DNA of 64,000 nt from Arthrobacter alpinus (GTDB lineage: Bacteria; Actinomycetota; Actinomycetes; Actinomycetales; Micrococcaceae), in assembly GCF_001294625.1 (NCBI RefSeq), contig NZ_CP012677.1, forward strand, positions 1,116,001 to 1,180,000, read 5' to 3'. The position numbers and the translations under genes were made by a program. This document shows positions 1 through 8,589 of the stretch, piece by piece. Under the pieces are notes generated by a model. It did not search any database. It saw nothing but the letters and a program-made list of their open reading frames with translations, and was not told the DNA's origin. Position 1 is the first letter of the stretch. The number at the start of each line of letters is the position of its first letter.

Positions 1-823
1 CGGGTATGGTTCCGACGCCGATGTCCTCTTTGTTCACCGGGCCGTTGAGGGTGCCGACAGCGGGCAGGCCCAGCAACAAGCCCGGTTGCTGGTTTCTAAG
101 TTGATGGTGATGCTGACGCAACCGGTGCGCCCGGCCATCCAGGCCGAACGGGTGCTCAGTGTTGACGCCGATCTGCGCCCCGAGGGAAAGAATGGGCCCA
201 TAGTTCGTTCCCTCGATGCCTACAAGGAGTACTACGCCAGGTGGTCCTCACCCTGGGAGGCTCAGGCGCTGTTGCGGGCCCTGCCCCTGGCCGGCTCCGA
301 TGAGCTGGCAACGGACTTCGTGCGGATGGTGGATCCTGTCCGCTACCCGTCGCTGTTGGGCGAAGCTGAGCTGCGGGAGATCAAGAGGATCAAGGCCAGG
401 ATGGAGTCGGAGCGGTTGCCTCGGGGCGCCGACCCGGCACGGCACGTAAAACTTGGCCGCGGTGGGTTGAGTGACGTCGAATGGCTCGTCCAGCTGTGGC
501 AACTGCAACACGCCCATGCCCACGAGGCGCTGCGCACCACCGCCACATTGCCGGCCCTTTACGCGGCCTGTGAGCTGGGCCTGATTGCGGCGGAGGAGGC
601 ACAGTTGCTGGAGTCCGCCTGGCGCCTGGCCGGGAAGATCCGTAACGCCAACGTCATCTGGACGGGCAAGCCCTCTGATATGTTGCCTTCCTCTCGGCGC
701 GACTTGGAGGCCGTGGCCCGCTGGTGCGGGTACGAGCCGGGCCAGGCCGCTGCGTTCGAGGAAGACTACCTGGGCCTCACCCGGCGGGCGCGGGCGGTTT
801 TTGAGAAGCACTTCTACGGGTAG
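1..823 (+). CDS. glnE: Glutamine synthetase adenylyltransferase GlnE, C-terminal part (5' end outside window)
   Basis: The reading frame is open from base 2 and stops at 821-823. The first visible residues, GYGSDADVLFVH, match the nucleotidyltransferase signature of the second adenylyltransferase domain. Further on, RHVKLGRGGLSDVEWLVQL is the conserved stretch after that domain. GlnE adds AMP to, or removes it from, a tyrosine of glutamine synthetase I in response to nitrogen status. Its substrate is encoded in this window: glnA at 48181-49605 keeps the DLYELPPEE adenylylation region. The two genes are convergent and would lie only a few kb apart without the prophages. The identification is firm; only the last ~270 residues are visible. 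Confidence 0.95.
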   Translation, partial: GYGSDADVLFVHRAVEGADSGQAQQQARLLVSKLMVMLTQPVRPAIQAERVLSVDADLRPEGKNGPIVRSLDAYKEYYARWSSPWEAQALLRALPLAGSDELATDFVRMVDPVRYPSLLGEAELREIKRIKARMESERLPRGADPARHVKLGRGGLSDVEWLVQLWQLQHAHAHEALRTTATLPALYAACELGLIAAEEAQLLESAWRLAGKIRNANVIWTGKPSDMLPSSRRDLEAVARWCGYEPGQAAAFEEDYLGLTRRARAVFEKHFYG

Positions 824-853
824 GCTCGGGATTTCGACGAGCTAGCCGCCGCC

Positions 854-2333
854 CTAGGGAATCAGGGCCCTTGTATGGGAGATGACGGTGACCACTTGCG
901 CGCCCGTAACGAGCTCACCATCTTGGACAAATCCTTCCTCCTGCCCTGTGAGGTCCTGGATGAGCCGGCCCTTCCACAAGCCCAGTAGCCTTGCATGCTC
1001 GGGAAGGGGAGCGAGGTTGCGCATTTCCTCCGGTTCCGCGTCGAGGTCAAAGAGCTCTTCGGTACCCCATTCGGAGGCCCACAGGTATTTCACGTGCCCG
1101 TCGGTGACCCCTGGCAGCTATTGCCCGAAGTACACGTGCTCCCCATGCAGCCACTCCCGCCAAGGTTGCGGATCCGTGGCGCCCACGTCCGTGCGTAGGA
1201 ACCTGGCCAGAGATTTGCCGTCGCAGTAATCCGGCACGGTCACGCCGGCCAAATCCAGGAGCGTGGGCATGATGTCGCGCAGTTCCACCACTTCATCCAC
1301 CACTGCGCCATGGAGCGCCGCGGCGTCGCTGGGGGCGGGCATGATGATCAATGGAACTCGGGCTGAGCCCTCATGGCCAACGGCCTTGCGGTAAAAGTCG
1401 TGGTCGCCGAGCATTTCCCCGTGGTCCGAGGTGAAGGCGATGATGGTGTTCTCATTCAGCTCAACGCCAGTCAGGGCTACCTGAAGGCTCATGAGCTGTA
1501 GGTCGATGTGGGTCATGAGACCGTAGTAGCCGGCACGGGCACGGTGCATGGCGGCCGCGGACAGCGTCCCGAATGAAAGTTGGTGGTTGCCGTTGGTGCG
1601 CGCCGACTCGTAATGGTGTTCCCAGTCACCGAGCCGGCGGTTGAAGGCCGGTATGTCCAGATACATCTCCATGGCGCATGCCGGCGGATCGTAGGTGGAT
1701 GCGGGCGGTGGAATGAGAGGCAAAGGAAAAACGGCGTCGTCGGGTCCCATCGGTAAAGCCAGTCGATCGCCTGGGCGCCAGCCCATGACGTCGGATGCAA
1801 GCGTTCGGCCTTGCCCCACGGCCGGACCACCGTTGAGTTACACCCGACCCCATGATCAAACTACTCCTCGTCGGGACCAACCCCGGGCCGACGCCGCAGC
1901 CAAGGAACGTAGTCGTCAAAGAACCTGAAGTTGAGTTTGTGTTCTTTGCGGGCAAAATGCAGGAACCCGTCGTGCAAGAGCACGTCGTCGAATCCCACCC
2001 GGCTGCGTTCCGGATGAACATGCATTTTTCCGCTGGCCTGGGCCTGGTAGGCTGCCCGGCGGAAATCACCCCGCAGCGTCACCGGATGGACTGCGTCGAA
2101 CGGGACACCTTCCTGGTAGCCCACCCGGCCGTGGCGCTCCTGTGACTGGCCGGTGAACTGGGCCACGCGGGCCGGAACACAGGTGGGGTGGCGGAATAGG
2201 CGCGCCGGAATCAGGCACCCTTAGAGGCCGGCTCATCCAGATGTGGCGTCTGAACATACGGGTGTCCTTGCGCACCCAGGGCGTCCCCGCGCCGCTCGTC
2301 GACACAAATCAAGATCACATTAGGCCTGCTCAC
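854..2333 (-). pseudogene. Sulfatase (arylsulfatase/choline-sulfatase type), broken
   Basis: Three minus-strand segments together make one sulfatase. The N-terminus starts at GTG 2333 and reads RPNVILICVDERRGDALG, the metal-binding Asp segment, then hits a stop near 2220. A second frame carries PTCVPAR, the CxPxR formylglycine motif, and continues to about 1861. A third frame (about 1819-1120) carries TSDHGEMLGDHDFYRK, the second metal-binding segment, and ends at an in-frame TAG at 1118-1120. After that stop the same frame continues as DGHVKYLWASEWGTEELFDL, the usual C-terminal part. That makes two frameshifts and one nonsense codon over a ~490-residue gene, so it is a pseudogene although the active-site motifs survive. 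It is convergent with glnE. Confidence 0.88.
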
Positions 2334-2816
2334 GGTCTGGTTTCCTACGATGCAACTGTGCGGCGTGCTACCGCAAACCCTTTTCAGCCTACCGTCCGCA
2401 CCCGCAGGGCCCGCCCCCTGCCGGAATTGGAGCTATGCACAATTTCCTGCGTGATTTCTTGTTAATTGAGTCAACGATAAAGAGGTGTAGGTCACACTAT
2501 GTTTGAAACAGGCCCCGTTCCGCCGGCGATGGGCCTGCTGTATTCCGATCCAGGAGTCAAAGGAGACCCCGAAGTGTCACAAACATTTGCTCCACCCGCA
2601 GCTGGAATCAGTCCCCTATGCACAGCTGCCCCGCGCCAAATGACTGCCCCAGGGCGCGTCGTTGACGCGGCTGTGCCCCATGGCGGGCTCCTGTGCGACG
2701 ACGATTGCCAGTACTGCCGGTGTCCGGAGACTGACTGATCTCAGGGCTCTGTGCCAAACTCCGGGTAGATTGACGAAAGCGGTACGCTGGCCTCCGCTGG
2801 CCCGGGAGTGGGATTT
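2334..2816. other. Intergenic stretch with a possible truncated gene start
   Basis: No convincing complete gene lies between the sulfatase start and glsA. A plus-strand frame from GTG 2574 to 2738 (54 residues, starting VSQTFAPPAAG) has a good ribosome-binding site (AAAGGAG just upstream). It looks like the start of a lost gene but resembles nothing I recognise. Promoters for the sulfatase (leftward) and glsA (rightward) must lie here; I cannot place them with confidence. Confidence 0.4.
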
Positions 2817-3728
2817 ATGGATATTCAAGGCACCATTGAAGAAATCGTGGCCATGGTTGCGCCGCTGACGAGCTATGGCGAAGTGGCCTCCTACATCCCG
2901 AGTCTGGGGAGGGTGCCACCGGAGAACTTTGGCATGTGTGTAGCCATGGCCGACGGGGCAGTTTACGGTGCCGGGGACTGGCAAAAACCGTTCTCCATCC
3001 AAAGTATTTCCAAGGTCTTTTCGTTGGCGCTGGTCATGTCCTATGACTACGACTCGATTTGGGTGCGTGTGGCGAGGGAGCCCTCCGGAAATCCTTTCAA
3101 TTCCATGGTGCAACTGGAAGCAGACAAGGGCGTTCCCCGAAACCCCTTCATCAACGCGGGGGCTCTGGTGGTGACCGACCGTCTGCTTTCCCTCACCGGC
3201 GACGCCGCAGCCTCCGTCCGCGGATTATTGCGGAAAGAATCTGGCAATCCTACGGTGGACATTGATCCGGTGGCGGCCGCTTCGGAAGCCGAGCACGGCC
3301 ATCGGAACGCTGCCATGGCACACTTCCTGGCAAGCTACGGCAACCTGGAAAACCCGGTGGGGTTGGTGCTGGAGAACTACTTCAACCAGTGTGCGCTGGA
3401 AATGAGTTGCGAGGACCTGGCCAGGGCGTCGCGTTTCCTCTCACGCGACGGAGTCTCCTCCGGCGGCACACCCTTCCTGATGCCCGATCAAAGCAAGCGC
3501 GTCAACGCCGTCATGCTCACCTGCGGCACCTATGACGCGGCGGGGGAGTTCGCCTACCGGGTGGGGCTGCCAGGCAAAAGTGGGGTCGGTGGTGGCATTG
3601 TGGCGATTGTGCCCGGCCGCTGCTCCATTACCGTGTGGGGTCCTTCCCTTGACAGCAATGGCAACTCGCTGGCCGGCATCGCGGCACTGAGTGAGTTGAC
3701 CACACGTACGGGATGGTCGGTCTTTTAG
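2817..3728 (+). CDS. glsA: Glutaminase
   Basis: Glutaminase of the serine-dependent beta-lactamase-like family hydrolyses glutamine to glutamate and ammonia in the cytoplasm. The sequence holds the family hallmarks in order: IPSLGRVPPENFG near the N-terminus, the QSISKVFSLAL segment with the catalytic Ser-x-x-Lys, NPFINAGALV, and GKSGVGGGI near the C-terminus. At 303 residues it is close to the usual ~310. ATG 2817 is preferred over GTG 2808 because GGGAG at 2804-2808 sits eight bases upstream of it. The gene stands alone, on the other strand from the broken sulfatase. Confidence 0.95.
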   Translation: MDIQGTIEEIVAMVAPLTSYGEVASYIPSLGRVPPENFGMCVAMADGAVYGAGDWQKPFSIQSISKVFSLALVMSYDYDSIWVRVAREPSGNPFNSMVQLEADKGVPRNPFINAGALVVTDRLLSLTGDAAASVRGLLRKESGNPTVDIDPVAAASEAEHGHRNAAMAHFLASYGNLENPVGLVLENYFNQCALEMSCEDLARASRFLSRDGVSSGGTPFLMPDQSKRVNAVMLTCGTYDAAGEFAYRVGLPGKSGVGGGIVAIVPGRCSITVWGPSLDSNGNSLAGIAALSELTTRTGWSVF

Positions 3729-3870
3729 GCCTTCGGATTTTGTTAGGGCAAATGCCTGCAATGGTGTGACCCTGACGCTGCTAAAGATGGGTCCAGTGGT
3801 CCGGGCCGCGGCGGATCGTGCACTAGCTGCTGTAAGCGCTGGTACACCATCCTTCAGCCGTCAATGACTA

Positions 3871-3905
3871 TTGACATCCAACGTCGGCGTCAACTAGCGT
3901 TGACG
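3871..3905 (+). promoter_or_regulatory. Promoter region and palindromic operator of the small HTH gene
   Basis: A TTGACA hexamer lies at 3871-3876. Downstream is a perfect 7-bp inverted repeat with a 4-base centre: CGTCAAC at 3888-3894 and GTTGACG at 3899-3905. It ends just before the ribosome-binding site (AGGAGG, 3908-3913) of the HTH gene at 3922. Overlap of the palindrome with the expected start of transcription suggests repression, possibly autoregulation. That function is inferred. Confidence 0.5.
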
Positions 3906-3921
3906 TCAGGAGGTTGCTGCA

Positions 3922-4122
3922 ATGAAAACGTTGTTGGGGAACATGGACGACAAGAGCCCGGCGCAGGCGCTGTACGCCGTGGCCGAGCTGCGCAAGTACT
4001 TGTCCACGACAGAATTGGAAATGGTTGCCAGGGCGCGATCGGTGGGATTGTCGTGGGAGGCCATTGCGCTGTGCCTGGGAGTATCGAAGCAGGCCGTCCA
4101 CCAGAAGTACGGGAAGCGTTAG
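3922..4122 (+). CDS. Small helix-turn-helix protein
   Basis: A 66-residue protein that is almost entirely one DNA-binding domain. The C-terminal part, GLSWEAIALCLGVSKQAVHQKYGKR, has the spacing of a sigma-70 region 4-like helix-turn-helix. The start is set by AGGAGG eight bases upstream of ATG 3922. A perfect palindrome lies directly upstream, so it may regulate itself. Similar small HTH proteins occur in actinobacteria, but I cannot name a regulon. It precedes the CsbD-like gene by 119 bp on the same strand. Confidence 0.75.
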   Translation: MKTLLGNMDDKSPAQALYAVAELRKYLSTTELEMVARARSVGLSWEAIALCLGVSKQAVHQKYGKR

Positions 4123-4241
4123 CTCAAGGGCGATGGACACCGGCGCATGGGTCCTTGGGACCTACGCGTTCAGGGAATTCCCAGCTTGGTTACGTAGTTT
4201 CAAGAGTGTTACCACGTTGGATTCATATTGAAGGAGGTCCC

Positions 4242-4427
4242 ATGGGACTCGGAGATAAGATCAGCAACAAGGCACAGGAAGCGGCCGGTAAGGCTAAGGA
4301 AACCGTCGGTGATGCCACCGACAATGAGAAGCTTCAGGCAGAGGGCGCAGCAGAACAGGCCTCAGCGAAAGCCAAGCAGGCTGGCGAGCACATCAAGGAC
4401 GCAGCCAAAGACGTGTTCGGCAAGTAG
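4242..4427 (+). CDS. CsbD-like general stress protein
   Basis: A 61-residue, highly charged, alanine- and lysine-rich protein. Its GLGDKISNKAQEAAGKAKE segment and later AEGAAEQASAKAKQAGEHIK repeat are typical of the CsbD family, abundant cytoplasmic proteins induced by general stress whose biochemical role is unknown. The start ATG 4242 follows a strong AAGGAGG at 4231-4237. The gene ends just before a perfect terminator hairpin, and is the last host gene before the prophages. Confidence 0.88.
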   Translation: MGLGDKISNKAQEAAGKAKETVGDATDNEKLQAEGAAEQASAKAKQAGEHIKDAAKDVFGK

Positions 4428-4457
4428 ACACGCGAACCACTTTCGCGCAACGGGACA

Positions 4458-4494
4458 CTAGAAGGGCCGGAACATCTTGTTCCGGCCCTTCTAG
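4458..4494. terminator. Bidirectional terminator, probably the original glnA terminator
   Basis: A perfect 17-bp stem (CTAGAAGGGCCGGAACA, 4458-4474, and its complement 4478-4494) with a 3-base loop. It lies 31 bp after the CsbD-like gene and 80 bp from the leftmost copy of the glnA 3' end. Before integration it would have separated the two convergent genes. Confidence 0.85.
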
Positions 4495-4573
4495 CGTCTA
4501 ACGCGTGGTGGGCCCACGCTGCCCAGGTTCTTGAAGAATCGCCCCAGCGATTGTTGAGGCCGGGAAGTGGGGA

Positions 4574-4597
4574 CTAGCAGCCGTCGTAGAGCTCGAA
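4574..4597. other. attL of the left prophage remnant (duplicated 3' end of glnA)
   Basis: This 24-bp stretch matches the last 24 bp of glnA (48181-48204) with one mismatch, a C for A at 4585. To its left is host DNA (CsbD-like gene and terminator); to its right is the element's arm sequence, shared with 9065 onward. It is the host side of the tandem integration. Confidence 0.85.
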
Positions 4598-4713
4598 GTC
4601 CCAAAAGCTAATTGGGTGAGGTTGCGAACCGCTGTCTGCCGCGTGTTCTAGGGTTTTTTCGTGTTGTGGGTGATTGGCCGAAACAGGGCAGTTGCGGACC
4701 TCTTGGGGATTGT

Positions 4714-4733
4714 TTGCGGACTGTTTGCGGACT
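4714..4733 (+). repeat. Putative integrase arm-type sites, left element
   Basis: Two copies of TTGCGGACT at 4714-4722 and 4725-4733, spaced 11 bp start to start, i.e. one helical turn. The same pair occurs at 9170-9189 and 48135-48154, each in the arm next to a glnA-end repeat. A role as arm sites for the tyrosine integrase is inferred. Confidence 0.6.
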
Positions 4734-4737
4734 AGGC

Positions 4738-5259
4738 CTAAGACCAAGGGTCTTTTTCTGGCTCAACCCACCACTGGTCCTTTTTGTCTTGCCTTTCACG
4801 CATCCAAGCGACCAGTTGGGTTACGTCGTCCGCGTGCAACATGATCCTTTTACCAACTCGGCTATGGAAGCCGGTCTGTTTGGCGAACTGACGCAGTGCT
4901 GACTTGCTGACACCCAGCTCCGGCGCAACTTCTTCGGGTGTCCAGAAAACTGCTTTAGCCGACCGTTCGTACCGAGGCTCAGCAGGGATCGGGGTGCGGT
5001 CGAACGGCCCTGGCCACTCCGGATCGTCTTCAACGAGGCTACTCAGGGGCGCATGTCCACCCTTAGGCTCGGTGGGGAGAGATCGTAGCCATTCCTGCAA
5101 CTCGTCAGCAAGAATAATTGCCTTGGTATTTGCGTATCTGGCGAGAAGGTCGTTACGCCGTATTGCAATACGCAGAGTACCCACGCTGTACCCCGTAGCT
5201 TCAGCGGCTTCTTCAAGGTTGTAGGCCAGTATCGGTTTCTCAACTCGCTCCGCATTCAT
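4738..5259 (-). CDS. Protein with two MerR/excisionase-like DNA-binding segments
   Basis: A 173-residue protein with two similar helix-turn-helix segments: residues ~12-60 (YNLEEAAEATGYSVGTLRIA) and ~105-155 (WTPEEVAPELGVSKSALRQF). Each is followed by a basic wing and a RIMLHADDV or AIILADEL strand, as in excisionase-type domains. It faces leftward, divergent from the gene at 5316 with a ~56-bp gap, so the two may share a control region. The right prophage has no counterpart here. A role in excision or lysogeny control is plausible from its place beside the att arm. The frame is intact although the element is decayed. Confidence 0.6.
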   Translation of the reverse strand: MNAERVEKPILAYNLEEAAEATGYSVGTLRIAIRRNDLLARYANTKAIILADELQEWLRSLPTEPKGGHAPLSSLVEDDPEWPGPFDRTPIPAEPRYERSAKAVFWTPEEVAPELGVSKSALRQFAKQTGFHSRVGKRIMLHADDVTQLVAWMRERQDKKDQWWVEPEKDPWS

Positions 5260-5315
5260 GTTCAGGTCACCGACACTAGGCGACTGTTCGAAGCATCGGT
5301 ATGTATTCTCAGTTG

Positions 5316-5597
5316 ATGGACGACTTCACGCTTTACACGGCCCACGAGGTAGCAGTGATATTTGGATGCTTTCTTGATCGCGTATATCGACGAGCGAGTA
5401 CGCACGCTTGGCCTCACTATCGTGACGGGCTCCAGTACCACTTTTCACAGAAGCAAGTTGAGGAGATTCTAATGAGCATTGAAGTGGTGGCCAAGCCCTC
5501 ATTGCCAAAACTCCGAGGCCAGCGCGGCCGGATAGACGCACTAATGCGCACGGTACCTTCGGCTCAAATTGACAAGGCGATGGCTCGAATTGAATGA
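5316..5597 (+). CDS. Excisionase-like HTH protein, left element
   Basis: A ~93-residue protein whose N-terminal half (DDFTLYTAHEVAVIFGC then FSQKQVEEI) has the pattern of a MerR/excisionase winged HTH. The C-terminal half, LRGQRGRIDALMRTVPSAQI, is nearly identical to the counterpart at 9193-9477. ATG 5316 aligns with the counterpart's start; ATG 5301 is also in frame. It is next to the att arm, a usual place for a recombination directionality factor, but nothing tests that role. Confidence 0.6.
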   Translation: MDDFTLYTAHEVAVIFGCFLDRVYRRASTHAWPHYRDGLQYHFSQKQVEEILMSIEVVAKPSLPKLRGQRGRIDALMRTVPSAQIDKAMARIE

Positions 5598-5771
5598 AAA
5601 GCAGGCCTACACGGTTCAGGAAGCTGCTCTGGCCTACGGGGTGAGCGCAGACGTCATTCGGGCGCATGTCAAGTTGGGGAAGTTGATTGCCCGATACCCG
5701 ACGGCCGACCGATCATTGGAGCTGCCGAACTCAGAGATTGGTTCGACGGGCTCCCCTCAGAGGCCTCGTAA
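5569..5771 (+). pseudogene. Small HTH protein, frameshifted (counterpart of 9449-9652)
   Basis: It overlaps the end of the previous gene in another frame, as in the right prophage. The first ~45 residues match the intact copy closely (AYTVQEAALAYGVSADVIRAH). Near 5702 one base is missing compared with 9580 onward. After restoring it the reading is RPIIGAAELRDWFDGLPSEAS with a stop at 5769-5771, matching the intact C-terminus. Without correction the frame runs on to 5793 with an unrelated tail. Confidence 0.75.
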
Positions 5772-5838
5772 TGCGAAGGCTGGGAGACTCTGAGGGCAGC
5801 CCCTAAACTTCCGACGATGGCGCCGCTTGGCTGCTCTC

Positions 5839-6711
5839 ATGGCAATAGCACATATAGCTAAGGACGAGGCGTGGGCTTACCGTGTAAGGGGAGACTCCCG
5901 TTTGAAGAGGTAACCGTGCTCGAGGTGGTTTCGCAGAGTGGCAATCGTAAGGTTCGGATCCAGTTTGAGGATGGACCAAATGGGGGCGAAATTCAGTGGG
6001 TAGGACGTCAATCCCTGAAGGCGCCGTGGAATGAGAAAGTAGCATTCATTGAGATTGAGCAGGAGCAGGGATGGGCACGAGCGAAGGATCAATCTCCGGA
6101 TTAGCCGGCCAGGTTCCGAGAGGCCGCCGCACTTGTAATCACAGAGGCCATGGATGACGCATTGGCCTAGGATCTTTCAAACGGGGTCCTGCGAACAAGC
6201 AACCTCCAAGCCTTGGCAGAGTTCGCTCAGTTCACCACTTCCGAACTACTCGGCGGGGTTGGGTTGCAGGAAAATGGATGTACCTATCTAGCATGGCCTG
6301 TCATGCAAACTATTGCGGTTGACAAGTGCGTGAAAAGTCCTGCTGCCATTCTGGAGATGGTCGAGTGCCAGGCTGAAGAATGGGGCCAGATAGCAGTAGA
6401 AAATGGGTACTACAAGCCGATTGGGCATCGCGGAGCTGTCGCCCTTGATCGACCTTTCCAAGAATATGAGACTCAAACGCTTGCCTGGGAAGTGATCAGA
6501 GACTGATGGGGGCAACTGCCGCTAGACCAATGGGCGGAACTTGCGCGTCTCAGATCCGCAAAAGCCCGACTCATCGACATCCTGGAACGAGCCATGTGGC
6601 ATCTCGAGAATACAGACAGGAAATACCATGCAGCTCCCTTGCGAGGAGAAGCCGGTCGGGCCTTCGTAAACGGGCCGGGCTGGATAAGGCAGCATCGCTA
6701 GGGATAGAGAA
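5839..6711 (+). pseudogene. Broken copy of the 285-residue prophage protein at 9721-10578
   Basis: Fragments in different frames line up along the intact gene. From ATG 5839 come the first residues (MAIAHIAKDEAWAYR); from ~5880 to 6104, PFEEVTVLEVVSQSGNRKVR; from 6213 to 6506, LLGGVGLQENGCTYLAWPVM to YETQTLAWEVIRD; then a degenerate tail ending near 6711. Several frameshifts and at least one early stop are present. The function of the intact gene is unknown. Confidence 0.75.
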
Positions 6712-6934
6712 CCCGGAGCTCAAAGCGGGTGCTTCGTTCTGAAAGCTGCCGGATCGCCGCAGTGACACGGTCCCGGTCATAGGGTGGCCGTCGACCAACG
6801 GCCACGATTCGTGCAGTCTCTTCCTGCCGTGCGGAGGAGTAGCGATAGACCCTGCCTATGCGATCACACGGCCAGTCACCTCCCGCCGCCTTGATTCGAA
6901 CGGTGTCGACAGAGATGCGGTATTTCGCTGCCAT
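6698..6934 (-). CDS. HTH protein, left-element copy
   Basis: The open part encodes 78 residues beginning AAKYRISVDTVRIKAAGG, an excisionase/MerR-like DNA-binding segment with ~65% identity to the intact protein at 10567-10827. The alignment continues upstream of ATG 6934 in another frame (QQPHATPQE), so the start may be damaged or the protein shortened. The C-terminus is also a little longer than in the counterpart. As in the right prophage, it ends convergently against the gene to its left. Confidence 0.5.
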   Translation of the reverse strand: MAAKYRISVDTVRIKAAGGDWPCDRIGRVYRYSSARQEETARIVAVGRRPPYDRDRVTAAIRQLSERSTRFELRVLYP

Positions 6935-7284
6935 TTCCTGAGGTGTGGCGTGCGGTTGTTGGATCGATCCAACTCGCCTCCTCCGTTTCTTGGGCTCTAC
7001 CCCAGTTACTGGGACAATATTCGTCGTTGATCGTCCCTGTCATCGCAGTAGAAAAGCGGGCTGGGATGCCAGAACGCGTGGCGGTGCTAGGGCGGGTAGC
7101 AGTGACTTCCCCACCCGACTGCCGCCTCCATTCGATGGAGCGCTTGACCTTTGACTATGAGCACGGGTTGTCCTAGTGGCGTGAGGGTTGTCGATTTGAT
7201 GTTCTCGTTACCGTTCAGTAAGGTTGTCGGGTGCATCGCGGTTTGATGCTGGAACTAGTACCTTCATCCGAATGGAGAAAAGAC
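6935..7284. other. 350-bp stretch without a supported gene
   Basis: No frame here resembles a known protein or has a convincing start. The region separates the decayed left-end module from the GlsB-like gene and should contain that gene's promoter. TTGATG/ACCGTT-type hexamers near 7195-7215 are too weak to call. Confidence 0.4.
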
Positions 7285-7545
7285 ATGGGTTTCATTGGTT
7301 GGATTATTTTGGGTCTGATTGCCGGCGCTATTGCGAAAGCGATTAAGCCGGGTGAGCAGGGTGGTGGTTGGATCGCGACTTTGCTGCTGGGAATTGTTGG
7401 CGCCGTTTTGGGTGGCTGGATTGGTGGTGCCTTGTTCAATGTGGGTATCAACGAGTTCTGGTCGCTTTCAACGTGGTTGCTCGCGATTGTTGGTTCGTTG
7501 ATAGTCCTGGTTATCTGGGGAATGTTGACTCGCAAGAAGGCTTAA
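7285..7545 (+). CDS. GlsB/YeaQ/YmgE family stress-response membrane protein
   Basis: An 86-residue protein with three hydrophobic segments. Its opening MGFIGWIILGLIAGAIAKAI, the following GEQGGGWIATLLLGIVGAVLGG, and a short basic tail (MLTRKKA) are typical of the transglycosylase-associated YeaQ/YmgE family, small membrane proteins found in stress regulons with unclear function. The start ATG 7285 has GGAG at 7274-7277. A terminator follows the stop codon. It is intact inside an otherwise decayed prophage, so it may be expressed as host cargo. Confidence 0.85.
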   Translation: MGFIGWIILGLIAGAIAKAIKPGEQGGGWIATLLLGIVGAVLGGWIGGALFNVGINEFWSLSTWLLAIVGSLIVLVIWGMLTRKKA

Positions 7546-7556
7546 TAGCTGCACAT

Positions 7557-7601
7557 GAGGGGGGTTCCGATAAAAGAACGGGTCGGAGCCTCCCTTTTCT
7601 T
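7557..7601 (+). terminator. Terminator after the GlsB-like gene
   Basis: An imperfect stem (GAGGGGGGTTCCGA, 7557-7570, with TCGGAGCCTCCC, 7583-7594) is followed by TTTTCTT, 12 bp beyond the stop codon. It is a good rho-independent terminator in the plus direction. Confidence 0.75.
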
Positions 7602-7630
7602 ATGCACTTCGCAAGTGGCTGGATGCTTAG

Positions 7631-7888
7631 TACGGTGCGGTAAAGGCTGCGACAGCGGCTGATGACAGCGAGCTTGGCTTTGAACTCCGCCCACGCATTC
7701 ACGACATCAGGCACTCGCACGCATCCATGATGATCGCTGGCGGGATGAACTTGTTCGAGCTGGCCAACAGGCTGGGTCATGAGTTGATCATCACCACCGT
7801 CAAGACGTATAGGCATCTTGTCCCAGACGCGCACTTCCGCGCCGCTGCGATGATCGAGACTGCACTGACTGGGCTCGCCCTCGAATGA
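7631..7888 (+). pseudogene. C-terminal fragment of a second tyrosine recombinase
   Basis: The frame is open from 7631, after an in-frame stop at 7628-7630, to TGA 7886-7888. It contains RIHDIRHSHASMMIAGG, the HxxR box, then LANRLGHELIITTVKTYRHLV with the second His and the catalytic Tyr. These are the last ~85 residues of a phage-type integrase with no start. It is clearly different from the integrase fragment at 8590-8934, so it marks a separate, older element or insertion. Confidence 0.8.
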
Positions 7889-8187
7889 CCCAAGAAAGAC
7901 AGGCCGCCGGCTCGTTGGAGTCGGGGGCATTGTCGTGTCTGGCGCCGTTGCTTGGTGCGGCGTCAATAGCGTCCGGCGTGGATATTCGAAGTTATGAAAT
8001 CGATACACAGAATTGTTGAAATTACCACACGTGTCAATAGCTCTAATGCCCCGATGGTGCCAAATTTTGGAATCCGCCGCCAGTTTTCCGAAAGTGCCCA
8101 GCGTTGGCGCCGTGAGGATCCGCAACGATATTTGGGCACAAAAAAGAGCCCCACCGATCCGCGAGGAAAGGGTGTGGCAAGGTGCTG

Positions 8188-8547
8188 CTAAAAGGTGGCG
8201 TCGTGCCAGTCGGTGAGCTCTGGATCCGCGGGGGGTGCTGGCCTGGGTGAATATTGTCTCCGGGTGCGAGCCACTTGGCGTACTTTCGTAGCCAATCGTT
8301 CACGCCGGGCACTGCAAGCACACGCGTCACGAGCGCGATCAGGACCGTGACGGCAACGAATGCCCCGTTGAGGGCCACGAACACCCACCCCTGGGATATG
8401 CGCTTCATAGGGTCGCAGTGTCTCAACGACGGCAAGGACGCCATTCAGCAGCAGGAACAGTGCAAGGGCCCCGGCGAACGCTGTCCGCACACTGGCGCTG
8501 CGGAGGTTCTGCTCCTGCGTGGATACGGCCACGGGCCGGGCCATCAC
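8188..8547 (-). pseudogene. Frameshifted holin-like membrane protein (counterpart of 13126-13599)
   Basis: The first ~45 residues (STQEQNLRSASVRTAFAGALALF) and the last ~15 (PADPELTDWHDAT) match the intact protein at 13126-13599. Between them the matching residues lie in another frame (GWVFVALNGAFVAVTVLIAL to WLRKYAKWLAPGD), so two compensating indels scramble the second membrane segment. The intact copy continues ~40 residues further. Its 5' end abuts the truncated integrase, marking the deletion junction. Confidence 0.75.
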
Positions 8548-8589
8548 TTGGTACTTGCCACGGTCGCGTCAATCTTCACACCAGCAGCG

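Noticed and set aside
248..811. 187-residue minus-strand frame opposite glnE
   Set aside because: It is antisense to clear GlnE coding sequence, shows no domain, and results from high-GC third positions.
4574..4597. tRNA gene as integration target
   Set aside because: No tRNA cloverleaf is seen near any of the three att copies; the repeat is glnA coding sequence.
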